DNA of 64,000 nt from Mucilaginibacter sp. UR6-11. Lineage in GTDB: Bacteria; Bacteroidota; Bacteroidia; Sphingobacteriales; Sphingobacteriaceae. Shown here one piece after another: positions 1-9,337 of this stretch. Positions within the stretch are counted from its first letter, which is position 1. Each line of letters opens with the position of its first letter. The notes beneath the pieces are model-generated. The model did not search any database and was not told the origin of the DNA. It saw only the letters and a program-made list of their open reading frames with translations. The stretch covers positions 186,001-250,000 of the forward strand of contig NZ_JAJIWO010000004.1 of assembly GCF_020880695.1 (NCBI RefSeq), in the 5' to 3' direction. The position numbers and the translations under genes were made by a program.

Positions 1-999
1 ATAACCATGCCTTTTGATAAGTATAAAGATGGTGTGCGTGATGTATTGTATTTCAGAGACGCTAAAATACCGGGCTATACAGAGGTTAAGGAGGTGTTTG
101 ACTTTATATCGTCTGATGACCAGCGCGTGATGACCACCTACCCCAGCGGTGAAACCGCCAATTACCTGCCAACCAAAAACTTTAAGATCACCATTAATCG
201 CGATGATGTGATTAAGAACAATGTGGTTCCGGCTGATAAACAGGCTATGATAGCTGATACAATGAAGTGGAAATACACTTCAAACTATGTTATGAAGGAT
301 AACCTGGCGATGCTGGATATATTGGCCCATAACAATTGGAAAAGGCCCATCTGTTTTGCCACCACAGTTGGTAATGAAAACCTTATTGGCATGCAGCCTT
401 ACTTGTATAAAGAAGGGTTTGTTTACCACCTGATGCCGCTTAAAGTTGATACAGCGGTAAAAGATCAAAGCGGTAAGGTAAACAGCCTCGTCATGTATAA
501 TAACATGATGAACAAGTTTAAATACGGGCAACTTAAAACAGCCAAATATTTAGATCATGAGTCGACAACCATGTTCTACCCTGTTTTAATCAGCACTTTC
601 CTTGACCTGATACAAAGCCTGATAGCAGAGGGCCACAATGACCTTGCGTTAAAGGCGTTGCATAAATATGATGAGGTAATGCCCGACTTAAAGGTTGACA
701 TGCGGATTAGCGGCAGCAAATTCTATATGGCGCAAACAGCCTATAAATTGCAGGATATTAACCTGGGAACCAAATATGTAACCAGCATTAACAGCTATAT
801 AACAGATCAGTTAGACTATTGTTACCGCCAGTTACAGGCTAACTCGGGCGCATTTAATCCGCGTGATGTGCAAATGGGCATCCAACTGATCTATGCGATG
901 GCTGATGAAGCTAAAAATGCGCATCAAACAGAATTATACAATAAGCTTGAGGGAGAAAGAAAAGCTTATGAAACCAAATTTGCACCGATCTTTAAATAG
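1..999 (+). CDS. DUF2723 (TMEM260-like) membrane protein, C-terminal part
   Basis: The reading frame is open from base 1, so this is the 3' part of a longer gene. The visible 330 or so residues contain no membrane segment and match, from memory, the soluble C-terminal portion of DUF2723 proteins, large Bacteroidota membrane proteins with a GT-C glycosyltransferase-like N-terminal half. The segment around 'NNWKRPICFATTVG' and the helical tail are typical. The role is probably envelope glycosylation, but the catalytic membrane half lies outside the window, so function is inferred from family only. A strong terminator follows directly. Confidence 0.75.
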   Translation: MTMPFDKYKDGVRDVLYFRDAKIPGYTEVKEVFDFISSDDQRVMTTYPSGETANYLPTKNFKITINRDDVIKNNVVPADKQAMIADTMKWKYTSNYVMKDNLAMLDILAHNNWKRPICFATTVGNENLIGMQPYLYKEGFVYHLMPLKVDTAVKDQSGKVNSLVMYNNMMNKFKYGQLKTAKYLDHESTTMFYPVLISTFLDLIQSLIAEGHNDLALKALHKYDEVMPDLKVDMRISGSKFYMAQTAYKLQDINLGTKYVTSINSYITDQLDYCYRQLQANSGAFNPRDVQMGIQLIYAMADEAKNAHQTELYNKLEGERKAYETKFAPIFK

Positions 1000-1016
1000 A
1001 AGATCTTCCCGATCAT

Positions 1017-1056
1017 AACGCAGAAAGGCGAACCAGTTGGTTCGCCTTTCTGCGTT
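1017..1056. terminator. Bidirectional rho-independent terminator
   Basis: A perfect inverted repeat with 19-bp arms (1017-1035 and 1038-1056) and a two-base centre, with A residues on one side and T residues on the other. It sits between the converging DUF2723 gene and the histidine kinase gene and can serve both. Confidence 0.85.
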
Positions 1057-1090
1057 TGTTTATATGAGATGAACCCACAGCGACCCTGCA

Positions 1091-2749
1091 TCAATTAACC
1101 AGCGGCAAATCAAAATAAAACGTTGACCCTTTGCCCAGTTCGCTTTCCACACTTATTTTACCATGATGATTATTGATGATCTCCTGCGAGATATATAGCC
1201 CCATGCCTAATCCGCTTGACATAAACTTCTTGTCCTCCACCCGGTAAAATCTTTCAAAGATCCGTCCCCTTTGTTCGGCTGATAAACCGATACCCCGATC
1301 TGTAACAGAAACCCTTACCTGACCATCATACCTGACAGCCGTAATGGTAACGTTGTTATTTGACGGAGAATATTTTACCGCATTGTTAATCAGGTTCATT
1401 ACCACCTGATCCAGCCGCTCTTCATTCCCGTTAACTATGAGACCATCAACTGCATTATTTTCAAAATTATAATTAGGGTACACGTGCCGGGCATTTTCTG
1501 TACATAACTTTAAAAGTTGGGTCAGATCAACCGGGCGTAATCCATACTCCAACCGGCCGGCCTGGATCTTGCTAACATCAAGCAGATCATTCACCAGCCG
1601 TTGCAGCTTGTTTAATGAGCTTATGGCCTTATCAATGTATTGCCTCACTGTTTCAGGCAAGCTCTCTTTTTTATGGCTGACAAGCTGAAGATAGCCTTTC
1701 AGGCTAGTTAAGGGTGTTTTAAGCTCGTGACTGGCAATACCTATAAACTCATCCTTTTTCTCCATTTCACGTTTCTGATCCTCAATATCCGTGGCCGTCC
1801 CTACCCAAAAAAGAATTTTCCCCGTTTCATCCCGTAAAGGTATGGCCCGGTTTAAATGCCACCTGTAAGTGCCGTCGGCACCTTTATAGCGGTTCTCCAC
1901 TTCAAATACATCACCGCTTTTTAAAGTGGCATGAAAACGCTCCATCGTTAGCGGGTAATCATCCGGATGGATCACCTGCTCACGGCTATAGCCCTCTTCG
2001 GTAAAAGTTAAACCGGTATAATCGCGCCAGCGCTGGTTATAAAAGTTAACTGTACCGTCAGGCAGGTGCGTCCAGGTCATCTGCGGGATATTATTTGCCA
2101 GCAGTTTAAAATGCTCGCGGCTTATTAACAAATCAGCTGTACGGTTGCGTACGGTATCTTCCAGTTCGTCATTTAGTTTTTCGGTGGCGCTTTGCGCTTC
2201 CGCCAGTTGTTCGTTTCTAAGCTTTAATTGCTTTTCAGTCTCTTTTTGTATGGTGAGGTCGGTAAGTATAAGGCTAAGCGCCAGGCCCTCATCCAGCTCA
2301 AGCGTGTTACAGGACAGCAGGCAACTGATCAGTTTACGGTTCGGACTAAGCAATTCGATCTCTTCCTTACACTCGGCATCCCACGCGCTTTTTATTATCT
2401 CTTTAAATTTACCGCGTTCCTCGTAGGCAATAAAAGTATCAAAAGATAATCCTATCACTTTTTCCAGCGGCATGTCTACCATTTCGGCAAAGCGCGAGTT
2501 GCTGTATAAAATCAGGCCATGTTGATTCAGGGTCACCGCACCTTCGTTCATTTTTTCAATGAACATGCGATAGGTTTGATCGGCTGTTTTAAGGGTATAA
2601 AGCTGGTGCCCGTCATTGCCCTGAATAATCAAGGCGTCTACCTGGCCGGTGCGGATAGCTTCCAGCGTATCGGTAGCTTCTTCCAGCTTTAAGCGAAGTT
2701 CATTGGCTTCGCTAAGTAACTCATCATATGTAAGTTTGTCGCGTTCCAT
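1091..2749 (-). CDS. PAS-domain sensor histidine kinase of the kai operon
   Basis: A 552-residue soluble kinase. In order: N-terminal helical segment (1-50), PAS (about 55-170), coiled coil (170-205), second PAS of the PAS_3 type (about 210-330), HisKA dimerisation domain with the phospho-accepting His341 in 'FIGIASHELKTPLTSL', and an HATPase_c domain to the end with N, G1 ('DRGIGLS') and G2 ('GLGMGLYIS') boxes. No transmembrane segment is seen, so it should sense a cytoplasmic signal or a partner protein. It is the last gene of the kaiC-kaiB-kaiB operon, 8 bp after the second kaiB, which suggests that it reads out the Kai proteins much as SasA does in cyanobacteria. Unlike SasA it has no thioredoxin/KaiB-like sensor domain. 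Its response regulator is not in the operon. Confidence 0.92.
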   Translation of the reverse strand: MERDKLTYDELLSEANELRLKLEEATDTLEAIRTGQVDALIIQGNDGHQLYTLKTADQTYRMFIEKMNEGAVTLNQHGLILYSNSRFAEMVDMPLEKVIGLSFDTFIAYEERGKFKEIIKSAWDAECKEEIELLSPNRKLISCLLSCNTLELDEGLALSLILTDLTIQKETEKQLKLRNEQLAEAQSATEKLNDELEDTVRNRTADLLISREHFKLLANNIPQMTWTHLPDGTVNFYNQRWRDYTGLTFTEEGYSREQVIHPDDYPLTMERFHATLKSGDVFEVENRYKGADGTYRWHLNRAIPLRDETGKILFWVGTATDIEDQKREMEKKDEFIGIASHELKTPLTSLKGYLQLVSHKKESLPETVRQYIDKAISSLNKLQRLVNDLLDVSKIQAGRLEYGLRPVDLTQLLKLCTENARHVYPNYNFENNAVDGLIVNGNEERLDQVVMNLINNAVKYSPSNNNVTITAVRYDGQVRVSVTDRGIGLSAEQRGRIFERFYRVEDKKFMSSGLGMGLYISQEIINNHHGKISVESELGKGSTFYFDLPLVN

Positions 2750-2757
2750 TATTAAAA

Positions 2758-3063
2758 TTAACTTATCCCCAACCCCTTTAATACTTTTTCACGGTTTGAC
2801 ATGTCTCCTATTAGCCGCCGCTCTGCACCGGGCCCTTTTTTTATTAACAGTGGCAACGCAATAATTTGCTCTTCCTGCGCTATTAAAGGCTGCTGATGGA
2901 TATCAATAATCTCCATTTCATAATTATCTTTCAAATACTGCTCACAGATCTCTTTTAAATTTAATATTGCACGGGTTGAGTTTGGCGAAGCGCCTGTTAC
3001 AAACAAGCGTAACCGGTAAGTTTCATCTTCATTAAATTCGGGCACTATTGGTTGCTCTGTCAT
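2758..3063 (-). CDS. kaiB: KaiB-domain protein (second, divergent copy)
   Basis: A 101-residue protein made of one KaiB/thioredoxin-like domain: it starts the fold with 'YRLRLFVTGASPNSTRAI' and ends with 'RRLIGDMSNREKVLKGLGI', matching the KaiB segment that carries the fold-switching C-terminal half. It has an acidic N-terminal extension and weaker conservation than the neighbouring copy (for example 'ALPLLIKKGPG' where KaiB has an 'ATPTL' type strand). It lies 11 bp after the first kaiB and 8 bp before the kinase. In cyanobacteria KaiB binds phosphorylated KaiC; the role of a second copy is unknown. It may act on the kinase or on KaiC at another stage. Confidence 0.9.
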   Translation of the reverse strand: MTEQPIVPEFNEDETYRLRLFVTGASPNSTRAILNLKEICEQYLKDNYEMEIIDIHQQPLIAQEEQIIALPLLIKKGPGAERRLIGDMSNREKVLKGLGIS

Positions 3064-3074
3064 CTATAGTATGC

Positions 3075-3368
3075 TTAGGCAGGCAAAATATTTAAACCTA
3101 CCAACACTTTTTCTTCGTTTGAAAGGTCTCCGATTATTTTTCTGATAGGCTCAGGCACTTTACGCACCAGGGTGGGTATGGCAAATATCTGGTCGCCGGC
3201 TGCCAGTTGGGGTTGCACCAACAGGTCTATTACCTCTATTTTATATTGCCCCTTAAGGTGTTCTTCACAATATTTTTTTAGGTTATTTAACGCCATTGTA
3301 GATTTAGCTGTTTTACCGGCAACATATAATCTCAGCTCGTAAGCCTTTGTTTTTTCCTGCTTGCTCAT
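3075..3368 (-). CDS. kaiB: KaiB-type protein (first copy)
   Basis: A 97-residue single-domain KaiB homologue. The strand '[18 protein letters not shown]', '[20 protein letters not shown]' and '[18 protein letters not shown]' follow cyanobacterial KaiB closely, including the PQLA..D segment and the final GDLS.EEKVL helix. Length equals classical KaiB without its acidic tail. The start codon overlaps the kaiC stop (ATGA, 3365-3368), so translation is probably coupled and KaiB is made in proportion to KaiC. It is the more canonical of the two KaiB proteins here. Confidence 0.95.
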   Translation of the reverse strand: MSKQEKTKAYELRLYVAGKTAKSTMALNNLKKYCEEHLKGQYKIEVIDLLVQPQLAAGDQIFAIPTLVRKVPEPIRKIIGDLSNEEKVLVGLNILPA

Positions 3369-5113
3369 TTTTTGCCCCCTTTCTCGTCAAATTGTTGGTC
3401 ACGCCTGCGTTGGGTAATTTCATCGCGGTTTTTTTGCGTAACCTGTTTAACCAATTCTTCCTGCTGGTACATTTTATTCAGTTCTTCTTCGGCCGATTCA
3501 AACTCCATTTGCAGGTTAGATATTTTTGCTTCCAAAACTTTACGTTTACGTATTAGTTCGCGGTCCTTACTGCTTACTGCAAAATCACGCAACACTACGC
3601 CGGTTTCCTCCTGCAATTTATGTGCCTCGCGGGCGGACCCGGTAAGTACACCATCAGGCCCCAGATAAACCTCAACCAGGTCAAGCCCTTTATCGGTAAT
3701 AATAAACTCGCGTACCTGGTTTGAGTGCTTCATTCCGCGCGATTTCATGATGTACATGCCCCTGTTACGCTCGCCGTTATTCTCTATGTCCCTCACCAGT
3801 ATCCAGGCATCCACCAATGAGGATACGCCTTCGTCAGTTTGTTCATTAACAATATTGTTTAGCGATAAAGCGGTAAACATTACCGTTACCTGCTCTTCCT
3901 GCAAGAAATCTATCAGGCGTATCAGCATCGCTTTTACCTCGCTTACAGACCCAACCGTAATTAAGTTGGTAATAGGATCAAGTATAACTACGCCTGGCTT
4001 AAATTTTTTTATTACGTTGTAGATGCTTACCAGGTGCATTTCAAGACCGTGCAACGTTGGGCGCGAGGCATAGAACTGTAAGAGCCCTTTATTTATATGT
4101 GTTTGAAGATTAACATTGATAGACTGCATATTACGGATGATCTGTTTCGGCGATTCTTCAAACGCGAAATAAATACACCGTTCTTTACGCTTGCAGGTTT
4201 CATTGGCAAAATAAGCCGCAATGCTGGTTTTACCCGTACCCGCCGTACCCGATACCAGGACGCTGCTGCCCCTGAAAAAACCCTGGCCGCCCAGCATGGC
4301 GTCCATTGCCGGTATGCCTGAAGATATCCGTTCGGATGATACCTCTTTCTCCAGCTTTAATGAAGTTATAGGCAATACAGATATGCCTTCTTCATCAATC
4401 AGGAACGGATATTCGTTGGTACCGTGTACCGAGCCGCGATATTTAATTATCCTTAACCTGCGGGTTGAGATCTGGTTGATAACCCGGTGATCCAATAATA
4501 TCACACAGTCTGACACATACTCTTCCAGCCCCTGGCGGGTTAGTGAGTTACCATCGCCCTTTTCGCCGGTAATGATGGCGGTAACGCCGCGGTCCTTGAG
4601 CCATTGAAACAGGCGGCGCAATTCGGCCCGAAGGATAGTCTGGTTGGTAAGTCCCGAAAACAGGTTTTCCAGGGTATCCAACACTACCCTTTTGGCTTTA
4701 ATACTGTCAATAGCATAACCTAAACGAATAAATAATCCCTCCAGGTTATATTCGCCGGTTTCTTCAATTTCGCTACGGTCTATATGTACATAATCAAGCC
4801 TTATTTTCTTTTCGGCTTGCAGCTTATCTAAATCAAATCCTAATGAGGCTACGTTCATGGTCAGTTCAGAAGCTTTTTCTTCAAATGCCATAAACACGCC
4901 GGGCTCATTAAACGCTGTGGCTCCGCGCACTAAAAACTCAATCGACATTAAGGTTTTACCAGAACCTGCTTCGCCGCAAATTAATGATGGGCGGCCCTTC
5001 GGTAATCCGCCGCCGGTTATCTGGTCAAGGCCGGCAATACCTGTTGGTGTCTTAGGTAATGTCGGGTGATGCAATGGTATTTTCTTTTTCCTGGGTGATG
5101 TACTCATCTTCAA
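3365..5113 (-). CDS. kaiC: KaiC-type double RecA-fold ATPase
   Basis: A 582-residue protein with two KaiC domains. CI (about 20-250) has Walker A 'GEAGSGKT' (47-54) and the glutamate pair E78/E79. CII (about 258-495) has Walker A 'GTAGTGKT' (289-296) and E319/E320. At the position of the cyanobacterial phosphosites it has '[11 protein letters not shown]', giving T426, S431 and S432 with the same numbering as Synechococcus KaiC, where the sites are S431 and T432. So CII autokinase activity is plausible. After CII the short KaiA-binding tail is replaced by about 80 charged, probably coiled-coil residues (500-582). No kaiA is present. First gene of the operon kaiC-kaiB-kaiB-kinase. A start two codons later (M3) is equally possible. 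Confidence 0.95.
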   Translation of the reverse strand: MKMSTSPRKKKIPLHHPTLPKTPTGIAGLDQITGGGLPKGRPSLICGEAGSGKTLMSIEFLVRGATAFNEPGVFMAFEEKASELTMNVASLGFDLDKLQAEKKIRLDYVHIDRSEIEETGEYNLEGLFIRLGYAIDSIKAKRVVLDTLENLFSGLTNQTILRAELRRLFQWLKDRGVTAIITGEKGDGNSLTRQGLEEYVSDCVILLDHRVINQISTRRLRIIKYRGSVHGTNEYPFLIDEEGISVLPITSLKLEKEVSSERISSGIPAMDAMLGGQGFFRGSSVLVSGTAGTGKTSIAAYFANETCKRKERCIYFAFEESPKQIIRNMQSINVNLQTHINKGLLQFYASRPTLHGLEMHLVSIYNVIKKFKPGVVILDPITNLITVGSVSEVKAMLIRLIDFLQEEQVTVMFTALSLNNIVNEQTDEGVSSLVDAWILVRDIENNGERNRGMYIMKSRGMKHSNQVREFIITDKGLDLVEVYLGPDGVLTGSAREAHKLQEETGVVLRDFAVSSKDRELIRKRKVLEAKISNLQMEFESAEEELNKMYQQEELVKQVTQKNRDEITQRRRDQQFDEKGGKK

Positions 5114-5480
5114 TAAATATTTCTTAACAGCCTCTTATTTTTACCGGTGCTGTTAATATTAAAAATCAGGTAATATAATATCAACACTATTTAAATTGTT
5201 TGAAATAAATAATTTGTAGCAAAAAAATTATAGAAAAATATACTGGTTGGCATAGCTATTATTTGAGGTAATTGAACGGCTGTAATAAGATTGAACGGCT
5301 ATAATTTCAAATGTAATTATTTTATTAATTAAATAAATATCCTAGAACTATAAATCAAAAATATTTAAGTTTCTGTACTTTATTTGCCCACCACTATTAT
5401 CATCAAAAAGGCCATTTCTGTAAACTTATGGCCCTTTTTGGTGTTATCATATTTTATAATTATGCGCCCTTTTACCAGAG
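5114..5480. other. Divergent intergenic region between kaiC and the six-PAS kinase
   Basis: 367 bp without a gene, very AT-rich. It must hold the promoters of the kai operon (leftward) and of the kinase/receiver pair (rightward). On the plus strand, 5379-5386 resembles a TAnnTTTG -7 box with one mismatch. It is followed within 20 bases by a terminator-like hairpin at 5405-5438. I found no clear -7/-33 pair for the kai operon. Confidence 0.5.
5405..5438 (+). terminator. Terminator-like leader hairpin
   Basis: Arms 5405-5415 and 5427-5438 pair with a single bulged base, and the 3' arm ends in five T. No gene lies upstream on this strand, so it may be an attenuator in the leader of the kinase gene at 5481, or the end of a very short transcript. 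Confidence 0.5.
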
Positions 5481-8400
5481 ATGAATAACAAATTTGATTT
5501 GAACTTTACGCAGAGCGAAAACATTTTCAGGACGCTTATTGAAGAATCACTAACCCCCGTTGGCTTATATGTAGGTACTGATCTGATTATTAAAGTGGCC
5601 AATCAAACCATTATTGACATATGGGGTAAGGGCAATGATGTCATAAACAAACCTTACTTTGAGGTGTTGCCCGAGCTAAAAGAGCAAAGCATTTTTAAAA
5701 TATTGCATGACGTTTACCATACGGGCATTGCTTATGAAGCCACCGAAGATCGTGTTGACCTTGTTGCCGATGGTAAGTTACAGCTACACTACTTTAACTT
5801 TTCTTTTAAACCTTTAAAAGATGACAGTGGCAAGGTATGGGGAGTATTAAATACTGCTGCCGATGTAACCGAACTGGTATTAATAAGAAAACAGCTGCTG
5901 GCATCGGAAGAACGAACGCGGTTTGCTTTAAACGCCGCCGAACTGGGCACCTGGGATTTATACCCGATTACGCAATCGGTAATATACGATGAGCGCTGCC
6001 GCGAACTTTTTGGTTTTAAAATAGACGAATCCATCACCTACACGGATGCTTTAAAATACGTACATCCGGACGACTTACTGTTTGTGACAACTAAGATGGC
6101 AGAATCCGTCAACCCCGATTTACGAAAATCCTACGACATTAAATTCCGAACGGTTAGCGATGAAAATAATCATATCCGTTGGGTGCGCACCATCGGCGAC
6201 GCATCGTTTAATGATGAAAATGTATGTACCCGCTTCGCCGGGACCGTTCAGGATATCACCCGCGAAATAGCTGATGTTGAGGAACAGCAAAAACTGGTTA
6301 CGTTAATTGACAATACTGCCGAAGTTATCGGCATAACTACGCTTACAGCACAGGTTACCTATCTTAACAAAGCCGGCTATAAAATGCTGGGTATTGATAG
6401 TTACGGCGAGGCTTTCAGGCCCGCGTCTGAATATTTTATACCGGATGACACCAATGAGAAGAGCGAAACCGGCACGAAATCTATACTGGAAACAGGCCGT
6501 TGGGAGGGCGAACGTCACTATAAACATTTTAAAACCGGCGAACCTATCCCGGTTTATTTAAATGCGTTCAGGATTGATGACCCGGCCACCGGCAAGCCGA
6601 TAGCGATGGCATCGGTAGCGCGCGATCTGCGGCCCGAGAAAGAAGCCCGTAATGAACAGAACAAATTATTATCGCTGATTGATAACAGTTCTGATTTTGT
6701 GAGCCTTTCTGACCCGAACGGAAACGTTACCTATGTAAACACCGCCGGCCGCAAAATGATGGGCCTGAACAATGATACCTTTGAAAGGCATAACAGCGAA
6801 TATCTCCTGCCTTCTGAAATAGATAAATTAAAGACCACAATTGCCCAAGCATTAGAAAAGGACGGCAGGTGGACCGGCGAAATAAACTACCGGAACTTTG
6901 AAACGGGCGAAGCCATCCCGGTGTCGGCAACTACTATGCTGGTATATGATACAATAACCGGCAAGCCGGTAGGACGGGCCAGTATTGCCCGCGATTTAAG
7001 GCGCGAGATAGCAGATAAAAGAGCATTGAAAGAGAATGAACATCTCCTGCATAATATTACCACAGCCGCTCCTATCGCGTTATGGATGTCAGACCCGGAG
7101 GGTAATATAACCTACGCCAATAAGACATGGATGACATGGACCGGCATGACCTACGAAGAAACGCTGGGCAACGGTTGGCTAAATGCCATAGTTGAAGAAG
7201 ATAAACAAAATGCCGCTACAAAATTCCTGGCCGATTTGCAGGCAAGGCGGGCTTATGAAGTTAATTTCAGGATTTTAAACAAAGCCGGCGATATTCGCTG
7301 GTGCATAGCTACCGGAAATCCGCAATACCGAAGCGACGGGAGCTTTGCCGGTTATATCGGCGCATGTACAGACATTACAGAGAAAACTTTAGCCGAGCAG
7401 CAATTACAAATAAAAAACGAAGAACTTAAGGACCAGATTGAGCAGTATGAATTCGTTACCGGGTTTATGCCTGTACAACTGTGGACATCAACCCTAACCG
7501 GTGAACTTGATTATGTAAACCAGCGCACGCTTGATTTTTTTGGAACGGACCGGAAAGAAATAATAGGCCCCGAATGGATACTGCGTGTCCATCCCGAAGA
7601 CAGGGACGAATGTATAACGGCCTGGACGCACTCGCTGCAAACCGGAGCCGTTTACCAATGCGAATTCAGGCTTCGCGATAAAAATGGCGAATATAAATGG
7701 CACCTGGCCCGGGCGCTGCCTTTTATAAGTGACGGAAAGATCATCAAGTGGTTTGGCACCAATACAGATATTGATGAGCAGAAACAGCTGCAGCGTCAAA
7801 AAGACGATTTTTTGGGCATCGCCAGTCACGAACTGAAGACACCTGTAACCAGTATTAAAGCGTATGCCCAGGTACTTGGCGCTATGCTGACTAAAGAAGG
7901 TGAGGCCAAAAAGGCCGAAATGGTAATACGCATGGATGCACAGGTAAACCGCTTAACCAACCTGATAGGCGACCTACTGGATGTTACTAAAATAAACTCC
8001 GGTAAACTGCTGTTTAATAAAACGTGGTTTGATTTTAACCAGGCTATACATGAAACGGTTGAGGACCTGCAACACACCACGCAAAAACATAAATTGATTA
8101 CTGAGTTTACAGAAACGGGCAAAATATTTTCAGACAAAGATCGTATCAGCCAGGTAATCACAAACTTAATAACTAATGCCATTAAGTATTCGCCGCATTC
8201 TGATAAAATCATTATCCAAACCAAACTAACTAATGGCGAGGTGATTATATGTGTTCAGGATTTCGGTATAGGTATACCCAGGGACAAAGCCGACCGGGTG
8301 TTTGAGCAGTTTTACCGGGTAAGCGGCAACAAACAGCATACTTTCCCCGGACTTGGCCTTGGATTATACATTTCATCGGAGATAATTAAGCGCGAAGGCG

Positions 8401-8486
8401 GCAAAATATGGGTTAACAGCGTGGAAGGGAAAGGGTCCGATTTTTGCTTTTCACTACCTGTTAATAATCAACAAACAGAAAACTAA
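5481..8486 (+). CDS. Multi-PAS cytoplasmic sensor histidine kinase
   Basis: A 1001-residue kinase with six PAS/PAC units in a row (approx. 10-135, 145-265, 275-390, 395-510, 525-640, 650-770), each ending in a PAC-type strand such as 'VQDITRE', 'RDLRPE' or 'CTDITEK'. HisKA carries His783 in 'FLGIASHELKTPVTSIKAY'; HATPase_c fills 880-1001 ('DFGIGIP', 'GLGLGLYIS'). PAS units 3 and 4 are similar to each other and look like an internal duplication. No membrane segment is seen. A single-receiver protein begins 34 bp downstream and is the obvious partner. The gene is divergent from the kai operon, whose kinase has a near-identical H-box. Confidence 0.93.
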   Translation: MNNKFDLNFTQSENIFRTLIEESLTPVGLYVGTDLIIKVANQTIIDIWGKGNDVINKPYFEVLPELKEQSIFKILHDVYHTGIAYEATEDRVDLVADGKLQLHYFNFSFKPLKDDSGKVWGVLNTAADVTELVLIRKQLLASEERTRFALNAAELGTWDLYPITQSVIYDERCRELFGFKIDESITYTDALKYVHPDDLLFVTTKMAESVNPDLRKSYDIKFRTVSDENNHIRWVRTIGDASFNDENVCTRFAGTVQDITREIADVEEQQKLVTLIDNTAEVIGITTLTAQVTYLNKAGYKMLGIDSYGEAFRPASEYFIPDDTNEKSETGTKSILETGRWEGERHYKHFKTGEPIPVYLNAFRIDDPATGKPIAMASVARDLRPEKEARNEQNKLLSLIDNSSDFVSLSDPNGNVTYVNTAGRKMMGLNNDTFERHNSEYLLPSEIDKLKTTIAQALEKDGRWTGEINYRNFETGEAIPVSATTMLVYDTITGKPVGRASIARDLRREIADKRALKENEHLLHNITTAAPIALWMSDPEGNITYANKTWMTWTGMTYEETLGNGWLNAIVEEDKQNAATKFLADLQARRAYEVNFRILNKAGDIRWCIATGNPQYRSDGSFAGYIGACTDITEKTLAEQQLQIKNEELKDQIEQYEFVTGFMPVQLWTSTLTGELDYVNQRTLDFFGTDRKEIIGPEWILRVHPEDRDECITAWTHSLQTGAVYQCEFRLRDKNGEYKWHLARALPFISDGKIIKWFGTNTDIDEQKQLQRQKDDFLGIASHELKTPVTSIKAYAQVLGAMLTKEGEAKKAEMVIRMDAQVNRLTNLIGDLLDVTKINSGKLLFNKTWFDFNQAIHETVEDLQHTTQKHKLITEFTETGKIFSDKDRISQVITNLITNAIKYSPHSDKIIIQTKLTNGEVIICVQDFGIGIPRDKADRVFEQFYRVSGNKQHTFPGLGLGLYISSEIIKREGGKIWVNSVEGKGSDFCFSLPVNNQQTEN

Positions 8487-8520
8487 TTTTATAAATTTTT
8501 ATACTCCACATCTATAGCTA

Positions 8521-8883
8521 ATGACGCCCACCCCCAAAAAAATAATGATCGCTGATGATGACCCCGGCATTGTTGATGCCATAGAGATGCTGCTTGAGTT
8601 TGAAGGCTACCGGGTTACAACAACAGTTGACGGCGCGACGGTACTTGATATGAAGGATGAATTGCCGGATCTTTTACTGCTTGACATCTGGATGTCGGGT
8701 GAAGACGGCAGGGATATTTGCAGAAAATTAAAACAGACAGATACGATCAAGAATATCCCGGTTATCATGATCTCGGCCAGCAGAGACATCAGGGAATCTG
8801 CAATAGCTGCCGGAGCCGATGATTTCCTGTCTAAGCCGTTTGAAATGAACGACCTTCTTGAAAAAATCAGGAACTTTATCTAA
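8521..8883 (+). CDS. Single-domain response regulator (CheY-like)
   Basis: A 120-residue receiver domain and nothing else. The acidic pocket is D12/D13, the phospho-acceptor is D55 in 'LLLLDIWMSGEDG', the switch residue is S85 in 'VIMISAS', and K105 lies in 'LSKPFE', so all receiver residues are present. With no output domain it must act by protein contact or as a phosphorelay intermediate. It is 34 bp after the six-PAS kinase and probably in the same transcript. The stop is followed by an AT-rich, partly palindromic stretch at 8884-8920. Confidence 0.93.
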   Translation: MTPTPKKIMIADDDPGIVDAIEMLLEFEGYRVTTTVDGATVLDMKDELPDLLLLDIWMSGEDGRDICRKLKQTDTIKNIPVIMISASRDIRESAIAAGADDFLSKPFEMNDLLEKIRNFI

Positions 8884-8977
8884 TAATTATTAATTAATCA
8901 GTTAATTATTAATTATTATTATTTTGCAAACCTTTTGATATTTATCTTCGTATAACGTTTCGACCAATTTATTTGAA

Positions 8978-9172
8978 GTGAAAAACGTAAACTCAAGCTC
9001 TGAACATTTTTATCATTGCCCTAAATGCGGCTCGCGGCATCATTACAGATTACATAGAAACTGGTTATTTAAAACTTTCCTTTTTTTTCTGCCGATAGGA
9101 AAATACTTTTGTGCCAAATGCAAAAAGGGATTTTATGTAATCAGGAACCCCGCCATTAATGAAACGCCCTAA
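8978..9172 (+). CDS. Small zinc-ribbon-like protein
   Basis: A 64-residue protein with two CxxC pairs, 'CPKC' near the N-terminus and 'CAKC' about 30 residues later, separated by a short hydrophobic segment ('LFKTFLFFLPIG'). This is the layout of a small zinc ribbon. It starts with GTG at 8978; no better start is available. I do not recognise the family. It stands alone between the receiver gene and an unrelated minus-strand gene. Confidence 0.6.
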   Translation: MKNVNSSSEHFYHCPKCGSRHHYRLHRNWLFKTFLFFLPIGKYFCAKCKKGFYVIRNPAINETP

Positions 9173-9337
9173 CCGGCCTCAGCCAGCTTAAATTAAATTT
9201 TAGCATATAATCACCAATTAGTGTTTTTAACGAGTCAACTACCAGCCTATTCAATCGCTGCAACTTTAAGCACCATGCGTCAGGCTGTGTTTAACTTTAC
9301 TAACTAAAACTGGGGGCAATCATCGGCTGTAGTACGC

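Noticed and set aside
2145..2449. Two plus-strand frames inside the kai-operon kinase
   Set aside because: Ser/Phe-rich mirror frames of the kinase coding strand; no start context or family resemblance.
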